In this document: one piece after another, positions 32,977 to 37,447 of the stretch
Position numbering within the stretch: the first letter of the stretch is position 1
How the letters are laid out: every line of letters begins with the position of its first letter
Origin: a virus
DNA: 37,447 bases
Virus record (IMG/VR): IMGVR_UViG_3300046171_000108
Span: 1 to 37,447 of that record
Strand: one strand, 5' to 3'
Notes under the pieces: model-generated
Told to the model about the DNA's origin: nothing
Databases searched by the model: none
Seen by the model: only the letters and a program-made list of their open reading frames with translations
Position numbers and translations under genes: made by a program

Positions 32977-33092
32977 AATTCCTCGAAACCATCGGATTTA
33001 TCGTCCTGTTCGTTTTAGCCACGCTGATGTTTTTCTACATCGTTTTTGCAGTAGTTTTAACACTAATCGAATCACTAATCTACACACTATGA
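32973..33092 (+). CDS. Single-helix membrane peptide (39 aa)
   Basis: ATG 32973 to TGA 33092 gives a short hydrophobic protein: MKFLETIGFIVLFVLATLMF, then more Phe/Ile/Val/Leu. Both ends overlap neighbours by four bases. It would insert in the inner membrane. Function unknown. Confidence 0.5.
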   Translation: MKFLETIGFIVLFVLATLMFFYIVFAVVLTLIESLIYTL

Positions 33093-33499
33093 AACCAAAA
33101 ATAATCGGCCTATGCGGCCCCAAGGGCGTTGGTAAATCCACTTACGCCAAGACCATCGAGGGAGCGGTCATTTTATCCTTCGCCACTCCCATAAAAGAAA
33201 TGCTGAAGGTCATACTACCTGGTCAGAAGTATTTAAATTTTAAGGAAGAACCAATCCCCCAATTCCCAGCAGAATTAAATGCCCGAAGACTTTTACAGTC
33301 TCTCGGCACAGAATGGGGGAGGGAAAAAGTCTATCCGAATGTATGGGTGGATATAGCCTATAAAATAGCACAGCCATACATCGGTAAGAAAACTATCGTT
33401 TTTGATGACATCCGATTTCCTAACGAGCATGGGCGATTAGAAGATGGGGACATACCCATGAGGTTACGGAAATCGTATCCATTCTCGGAAAGGATATGA
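33089..33499 (+). CDS. Deoxynucleoside monophosphate kinase-like, frame-broken
   Basis: The P-loop GPKGVGKST (10-18) and the DDIRFPNE segment (about 107-114) match phage dNMP kinases, which phosphorylate dNMPs for DNA synthesis. The open frame ends at 33499. The expected C-terminus continues in other frames: HEVTEIVSILGKDMTR, then NDTHVSEAGLPR, then YDRSMGVGG. Adding one G near 33436-33440, one base near 33504 and removing one G near 33542 would rebuild it. A sequencing error in homopolymers is as likely as real decay. Confidence 0.7.
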   Translation: MKPKIIGLCGPKGVGKSTYAKTIEGAVILSFATPIKEMLKVILPGQKYLNFKEEPIPQFPAELNARRLLQSLGTEWGREKVYPNVWVDIAYKIAQPYIGKKTIVFDDIRFPNEHGRLEDGDIPMRLRKSYPFSERI

Positions 33500-33586
33500 C
33501 CCGATGAATGATACCCATGTGTCCGAGGCGGGACTTCCAAGGGTATGATCGATCAATGGGTGTCGGTGGGAGGATGGAAAAGCTAA

Positions 33587-33835
33587 GAACATCCAAAAGA
33601 TGGCAACGATGCCAAGCTCAGGAATATGCTTCAGAAATTCCGAGGACACGATGGGATTTCCAACGAAATCTGGCGAAAGACGGGGATACACAGAGACTAT
33701 TTCTCAGATAGAATCTCAGGCCATAGGTAACTGACGACTACATACATCAGTTTATAAGAGGAAGAGGGTACCGACTAATGGCAATCCTATCAGCAGATAT
33801 GGCGGGGTTCTTCGACCAGACTCCCGCAAGGAGAC
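33587..33835 (+). pseudogene. Frame-disrupted coding segment before primase
   Basis: Without single-base corrections no long frame is present. Coding-like pieces are NDAKLRNMLQKFRGHDGISN and EIWRKTGIHRDYFSDRISGH (about 33605-33727), then VTDDYIHQFIRGRGYRLMAI (about 33728-33786) in a different frame. Together they look like a small winged-helix protein followed by the start of the primase (MAILSADMAGFFDQT, ATG 33778). The 380 bases hold no other gene. Confidence 0.4.
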
Positions 33836-33880
33836 TTTGGCCACCATACCTTTATTGCCCGCCTAACCCTCCGTGCCGCC

Positions 33881-34633
33881 ATGCATCCAATCAGACTTGA
33901 AAAGGCACATGACTACTGCCTCGAGGTAGCCAAAGAATTTACCCGCCGACCACTCCAGCCAAATGAGATCCGAAACGCATTAACCGGTGCATATCAAATC
34001 CTTTCAGGCGAGAAGATTATCAGTCCATCCAAGAAAGTATCTATTGATACTGGTATATCATCCAAATCAAAAGGTAAGCCCGAAGATCTCGAAATGCTAC
34101 AACTACGCTCCTCCGCCATTCCTTTGAATGCGGAGGAGGCGGTCTCCAAACTCTTTAAGCCCGACCAGTGGATAAATATCCAGGCAGATAAATATAATAC
34201 CATGATCAAGTCAGCGGGCGATTGGGGCATCTCCCAAGGGGTAGGGCAGATGGAATACATTTCCTACAATCCATTCAAGGATATCGGTCCTCGGCAAAAG
34301 GAGAATGCCGGCGAGCGGATGTACTTAGTCCACGAAATTGATGATCCAACATGGACAAAGGCAGAACAGATTGGACCGGCACTTGCCCTCGAAGCAATCT
34401 GTCCATTAAAGATGATAGTCGATTCAGGCGGTCAGAGTCTTCACTGCTGGTACGACTGGATACCTGGTAAGGCTGATCAGTTTAAACATATGTCGATGAA
34501 GCTCGGAGCCGATCCATCGATTTATAATTCACCCCTCGGATTAGTCCGACTCCCTTGGGGAACGAGAAAGCCGAAGACTGAGAAGGGCGAGAAGTATTCC
34601 GCCATTCAACCCATTCTATTTTGGCGGGAATGA
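33881..34633 (+). CDS. AEP-type primase-like protein
   Basis: A 250-residue open frame. The motif order fits the archaeo-eukaryotic primase superfamily: YLVHEIDD (about residues 147-154) as the acidic motif, then a DSGGQSLHCWYDW motif with S-x-H, then a VRLPWGTRKPK motif. Coding-like sequence also extends upstream in the same frame (GDFGHHTFIARLTLRAAM directly before ATG 33881), back to a frame break near 33820-33835; the real start is probably ATG 33778. It would prime DNA synthesis for the phage polymerase. Confidence 0.65.
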   Translation: MHPIRLEKAHDYCLEVAKEFTRRPLQPNEIRNALTGAYQILSGEKIISPSKKVSIDTGISSKSKGKPEDLEMLQLRSSAIPLNAEEAVSKLFKPDQWINIQADKYNTMIKSAGDWGISQGVGQMEYISYNPFKDIGPRQKENAGERMYLVHEIDDPTWTKAEQIGPALALEAICPLKMIVDSGGQSLHCWYDWIPGKADQFKHMSMKLGADPSIYNSPLGLVRLPWGTRKPKTEKGEKYSAIQPILFWRE

Positions 34634-34833
34634 TTAATACACTCCTCAAAGCAACCATCGTACGACGGTTTATTAAATTAGGAATTAAGCCCGTTAAAGC
34701 GATGCATATGGCTGACCGGTTAGCCGAAGGGGATGCTGTTTTGCTTGTCAGAAATGACATAAATTTAAAGCCCCAAATAATTTTAACATTAATCAAAAAT
34801 AACATAAAACCAAATAATAAAGATGAGACCTGA
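34630..34833 (+). CDS. Small helical basic protein (67 aa)
   Basis: ATG 34630 overlaps the primase stop (ATGA) and the end overlaps the helicase start by 11 bases. It is helical and basic (ATIVRRFIKLGIKPVKAMHM, then NDINLKPQIILTLIKNNI). It lies between primase and helicase, so it may be a loader or adaptor; that is inference only. Confidence 0.5.
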   Translation: MINTLLKATIVRRFIKLGIKPVKAMHMADRLAEGDAVLLVRNDINLKPQIILTLIKNNIKPNNKDET

Positions 34834-35260
34834 AAACGATCCATACTATAAAGCACAGCTTAAAGCCATCGAACTGGAATATATGCTCGACAGCCCGACT
34901 GTCACGAATATGCCAAACCGATCAATAGAGACGAGGAATGACGATCCCAAGCCATTACCCGACATTATGTCGTTCGGTCAATGCATGGAGTTCGCCACGA
35001 ACCCAGCCAATGAGCTGGAAGAGATTATCGAGGGATGCCTCCACGAGGGATGTAAGATGATTATATCAGGCTCCTCGAAAGCCGGTAAGACTTGGAGTTT
35101 GATTAACTTGGCCATCGCCGCATCCAGTGGGATGCCGTGGCTGGGGATGCCGGTTAAGCAGAGTAAAGTCTTATACCTCGACTTCGAGTTAAAGAAATAC
35201 TTCGGTACGGATCGGATAAAGCGAGTAGCTAAGGCCATGTTTAAAGGGAGAAATACCTAA
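34823..35260 (+). CDS. RecA-like helicase/ATPase, N-terminal part
   Basis: The frame has a Walker A GSSKAGKTW near residue 86-94 and then a KVLYLDFELK strand with the second acidic motif. This is the AAA_25/RepA-DnaB-like helicase type common in phages. The frame ends at TAA 35258-35260. The sequence continues one base ahead (FKGEIPKNYYLDYWPLRGHR); removing one G from GGG at 35246-35248 joins them exactly. The intact protein would run 34823-35961. Confidence 0.8.
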   Translation: MRPENDPYYKAQLKAIELEYMLDSPTVTNMPNRSIETRNDDPKPLPDIMSFGQCMEFATNPANELEEIIEGCLHEGCKMIISGSSKAGKTWSLINLAIAASSGMPWLGMPVKQSKVLYLDFELKKYFGTDRIKRVAKAMFKGRNT

Positions 35261-35270
35261 AAACTACTAT

Positions 35271-35882
35271 TTGGACTATTGGCCACTTCGAGGGCATCGG
35301 ACAGAATTGTTGGATCTCCTAACCAAGATTCGAGTCGAAAGGAGAAACTACGACCTTATTATCCTCGATCCATACTATAAGCTGGCAACCGGTATAGATG
35401 AAAATGATGCCAAGGCGGTAGGCGAAATCGTAAATCTGATCGAAGATTTCTCCGAGGAAACCGGAGCCGCAATAGTCTTTGCCCACCACTTCTCCAAGGG
35501 TAACAAGTCAGAAACCGATCATATCGATAGAGCAAGCGGATCAGGTGTATTCGCAAGAGATCCTGATGCCATCCTAACCCTCACCTCCCATGAGGAAGAG
35601 GAGCATCTTATCCTCGAAACCACCTCCCGAAACTGCCCATTCTCACCTCCAAAAGTCCTCGAATTTTCCGCTGAAACCTTCCCCCTTTTCGAGCATAAAC
35701 CCGACCTCGAGGCTAAATTCAGAAAGCCTGGACAAACCTCCTCAATCCAAAAAAAGATTAATGAGGCTTTATGCGATAAGTTCCTCGAGCTGTTAAAGGA
35801 TAAACCGATTGCCGGAAAAAACAGAGCAATTGAATTACTCCAAAAGCAAACCAATAACGAAGGTCACCAGGGAAAGATTTGA
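35271..35882 (+). CDS. RecA-like helicase/ATPase, C-terminal part
   Basis: The TTG at 35271 is only the first start codon in the frame; true coding starts in the preceding part. The Walker B strand is DLIILDPYYKLATG, followed by AIVFAHHFSKG and a DRASGSGVFARDPDAILTLT segment, all typical of hexameric phage helicases. The frame ends at 35882, but removing one G near 35862 would continue it through VTRERFDKILKMTKDQIEIE to TGA 35961, giving a C-terminal winged-helix. Both breaks lie at G runs. Confidence 0.8.
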   Translation: MDYWPLRGHRTELLDLLTKIRVERRNYDLIILDPYYKLATGIDENDAKAVGEIVNLIEDFSEETGAAIVFAHHFSKGNKSETDHIDRASGSGVFARDPDAILTLTSHEEEEHLILETTSRNCPFSPPKVLEFSAETFPLFEHKPDLEAKFRKPGQTSSIQKKINEALCDKFLELLKDKPIAGKNRAIELLQKQTNNEGHQGKI

Positions 35883-36010
35883 TAAGATTTTGAAGATGAC
35901 GAAAGACCAAATTGAGATCGAAAAGGATGGTCCAAACAATTCAAACTACCTACTTCTCTGAAGCTTAAAGCTAAAAGCAGAATAAGTGCAATTAAATAGT
36001 CAGAAGAGTG

Positions 36011-36048
36011 GTAGTGTGTGCCCTATATAATATATAAACACACACTAC
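36011..36048. repeat. 10-bp inverted repeat around AT-rich core with TATAAT
   Basis: GTAGTGTGTG (36011-36020) and CACACACTAC (36039-36048) are perfect complements. The 18-base core is AT-rich and contains TATAAT (36026-36031). It could extrude as a cruciform, bind a dimeric protein, or carry the -10 box for an RNA starting near 36040; no matching -35 box is seen. Confidence 0.6.
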
Positions 36049-36065
36049 TCTCAGTAGGTGGAACA

Positions 36066-36169
36066 GGCTGTTAGTAGTGGGACGCTTCGCGCTTATGCCT
36101 GTGGCCCGTAGCCGGCCACACAGGCTAACAGCCCATCCGCTGAAGCCGGCACGTACCAGGTCCCACTAC
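36066..36169 (+). ncRNA. Pseudoknot-forming structured element
   Basis: Helix A: GGCTGTTAG (36066-36074) with CTAACAGCC (36125-36133), 9 bp perfect. Helix B: TAGTGGGAC (36075-36083) with GTCCCACTA (36160-36168), 9 bp perfect, interleaved with A. Helix C inside: GCCTGTGGCC (36097-36106) with GGCC and ACAGGC (36114-36125) with a 2-base bulge. A and B cross, so this is a pseudoknot or two alternative folds; AGGCTG/CAGCCT (36065-36070 with 36175-36180) adds a fold with B. It may be a non-coding RNA or a DNA site. It is not a tRNA. Confidence 0.55.
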
Positions 36170-36210
36170 ATTGCCAGCCTACAAGCTCACTCGATTGGGA
36201 GAATAAAATC

Positions 36211-36338
36211 AATCATCAGCTTAACCGATTAACCGGCAGAACAGGTATCACTCAGCTTACCCATTCACTCGTTCAAAATATTATACCGGTTAGAGTTAAA
36301 TATAATCATCAGATAATACTAGACTCGGTATCACTCAG
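36211..36338. repeat. Two bipartite direct repeats (AATCATCAG + GGTATCACTCAG)
   Basis: AATCATCAG at 36211-36219 and 36304-36312, each followed by GGTATCACTCAG at 36244-36255 and 36327-36338. The spacer is 24 bases in the first copy and 14 in the second, a difference of 10 bp (one turn). Also present are TTAACCG twice at 36221 and 36229 and an inverted ACCGGTTA at 36285. Such arrays bind a protein in phase; the binder is unknown. Confidence 0.55.
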
Positions 36339-36435
36339 ACTAAATCCAATCACAGCAAGGAGGGCATTCCAGAGGAATGGCGGGATTGGCGGCCTTATAC
36401 CCTAGCGTGGTAGATTATATAGATCGGAGGCTAAA

Positions 36436-36450
36436 GACGCTCTGAGCGTC
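36436..36450. terminator. 7-bp palindrome near end of minus-strand genes
   Basis: GACGCTC-T-GAGCGTC is a perfect 7-bp palindrome 32 bases past the stop of the minus-strand operon. On the minus strand it is followed by TTTAGCC, a very short T run. It may be a weak terminator or an operator. Confidence 0.3.
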
Positions 36451-36481
36451 CTGTGTGGCGATTTAAACGCTATATATGGAA

Positions 36482-36676
36482 TTATATGTCGGTATCCGAA
36501 TCAGAAGATTCAAAGTTAGGGTCTAATATCGGATTCATCTCATATCTGACTTTCTGCCTTGCCTCTTCAAATTTCTTTTCGGTCTCAGCTAAATCCAAAT
36601 TGTGGCACTCAGCATATTCTTTAGCCGGTGTCTTTAGATCGGGTTCTTTATTCCAAGGGAAATCTTCCATGCTCAT
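36482..36676 (-). CDS. Small acidic protein downstream of HTH gene (64 aa)
   Basis: It lies on the minus strand with its start three bases past the HTH gene's stop, so it is in the same operon. The product is acidic and helical (TPAKEYAECHNLDLAETEKK, ending in a Ser/Asp-rich tail). It has no domain I know. It may be a packaging or regulatory partner of the HTH protein. Confidence 0.6.
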   Translation of the reverse strand: MSMEDFPWNKEPDLKTPAKEYAECHNLDLAETEKKFEEARQKVRYEMNPILDPNFESSDSDTDI

Positions 36677-36679
36677 CTA

Positions 36680-37189
36680 TTAAACATCTGTGACCTCAGC
36701 ATCAATAACTTTTTCATCCTTTAGGTTCGCCAGCTCTGCTCGGATCTCATCGAGGGATAAAGATTTCTTCACCTCGATAGTCTGAGTCGGTTCACCTTCG
36801 TATTGGCGATGCTTGTCGATTAGGATGCCTGTGGCGATTGGTAGGACTCCGTTTGGTATTTCATCATTGTCCAGCTTCTCGATCATCTTCTCGACTGCAA
36901 GCTGTGAAGCATGGCCGATCAATCCTCTCATTACTTTCTTCGAGGACTCGATCACCTCTTTCTCTCGAGACCGAACCACAGCGATAGTATTGTGGGATAC
37001 TTTCAACTCTTTCTTGATCCGAGTGACCGGTATTCCATCCGTAAGCATTTGAACCAACTTTGCATAGTCACCTGGTCTCTTATCGAATAAACCTTGAGCG
37101 GTGTAGATCGCTGGACAGGTTTCCTCTACTGCAAGATTAGCTGGAAGGTTATCAGCTTCTATCGCAACTCTCTTCTTTTCAGTAGGCAT
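36680..37189 (-). CDS. HTH protein, probable small terminase subunit
   Basis: A 169-residue protein on the minus strand. An HTH at about 52-78 (ITRIKKELKVS-type, HNTIAVVRSREKEV) is followed by a helical middle (IGHASQLAVEKMIEKLDNDE, then VLPIATGILIDKHRQYEGEP) and an acidic, helical C-terminus. This resembles phage HTH proteins annotated as TerS-like; TerS binds pac DNA and presents it to TerL. It is divergent from terL across the iteron region, so the iterons could be its sites. A transcription regulator remains possible. Confidence 0.6.
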   Translation of the reverse strand: MPTEKKRVAIEADNLPANLAVEETCPAIYTAQGLFDKRPGDYAKLVQMLTDGIPVTRIKKELKVSHNTIAVVRSREKEVIESSKKVMRGLIGHASQLAVEKMIEKLDNDEIPNGVLPIATGILIDKHRQYEGEPTQTIEVKKSLSLDEIRAELANLKDEKVIDAEVTDV

Positions 37190-37233
37190 AAAAACTAATG
37201 CACGAATAACTTTTCAATTTTTAAATATTTATC

Positions 37234-37447
37234 GGTGTAAGCAATTGAGAAAGTAATCTCAATAAGAAATCAGTCAAGGAGAATTAGACATAATCATTCT
37301 TGCACGAAATTAGTGTAAATATTAAATAGCTGATTATTAATGCTTTATGAAAACGCAAATGAATCGTGCAGTTTGTAAAATTATATCAGTCAATCGCCAA
37401 CAGGGGGGGAGGGGGGTCGGATCGGGCGGCCCGCCGGTCACCGAGAC
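37234..37447. repeat. Right copy of 214-bp terminal direct repeat
   Basis: Same sequence as bases 1-214 with one substitution at 37238. It lies upstream of the minus-strand HTH gene. If the molecule is circular, this whole block is a single non-coding divergent region between that gene and TerL. Confidence 0.95.

Larger units (their letters stand above)
35962..36481. other. Non-coding convergent intergenic region
   Basis: 520 bases between the helicase and the minus-strand genes with no supported gene. It holds a 10-bp inverted repeat around an AT core, a pseudoknot-like element, a bipartite direct repeat pair, a small hairpin CATTCC/GGAATG (36365-36379) and a 7-bp palindrome (36436-36450). 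Candidates are an origin, a non-coding RNA or a packaging/resolution site. Confidence 0.8.

Noticed and set aside
36061-36180. tRNA or tRNA-like gene
   Set aside because: No cloverleaf, anticodon loop or TψC pattern; helices cross instead of nesting.
35962-36481. Attachment site for integration
   Set aside because: Repeats are present but there is no integrase and no match to a tRNA end.

Overview
The window is a complete or near-complete genome of a tailed double-stranded DNA bacteriophage with podovirus-like virion genes. The last 214 bases repeat the first 214 with one mismatch, so the unit genome is about 37.2 kb. It is either a circularly closed contig or a genome with direct terminal repeats. 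Genes are packed tightly with start/stop overlaps of the ATGA or GTGA type, nearly all on the plus strand. There is no integrase, no tape-measure or tail-sheath gene, and no endolysin I can recognise. The host cannot be fixed from sequence alone. Base composition is moderate, and the small basic proteins and Leu-type PolA resemble those of phages known from environmental, often marine, viral collections.

Layout. (1) About 37190 through the end and on to 447: a non-coding divergent region between a minus-strand HTH protein (probable small terminase) and the large terminase. It holds a G-tract, hairpins and two sets of 10-bp repeats. (2) 448-9907: packaging and head genes. These are TerL, a HTH protein, a sigma-region-4-like mini-protein, portal, a run of tiny Lys-rich proteins, a frame-broken PD-(D/E)XK protein, scaffold, and an SU10/DUF5309-type capsid protein followed by a strong terminator, then head-tail genes. 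(3) 9920-17275: a LamG-like fibre, small membrane proteins (holin candidates), the tail nozzle-like protein, a second fibre-like protein and an internal virion protein with an in-frame post-amber extension. (4) 17280-25298: a second internal virion protein and a 2174-residue polyvalent protein. The latter carries a HExxH metallopeptidase, two ADP-ribosyltransferase-like domains, an ASCH-like domain and a DUF7178-like C-terminus, with an LFMPA-type motif at domain borders. (5) 25473-35961: replication and recombination. This contains a small wHTH protein, RuvC-like resolvase, SSB-like protein, a stand-alone DnaA domain IV, a RecB/Cas4-like nuclease, a C5 DNA methyltransferase with an overprinted second gene, a family-A DNA polymerase with Leu at the 762 position, a dNMP kinase, an AEP-type primase and a RecA-like helicase. 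The last three are interrupted by single-base frame breaks. (6) 35962-36481: a convergent intergenic region with a long inverted repeat, a predicted pseudoknot RNA and bipartite repeats.

The most interesting signals are these: the DnaA-box-like iterons next to TerL together with a phage DnaA DNA-binding domain (a possible initiator/origin pair); the polyvalent ejection protein with its repeated inter-domain motif; the pseudoknot element near 36.1 kb; the dual-coding methyltransferase region; and the possible amber readthrough at 17165.
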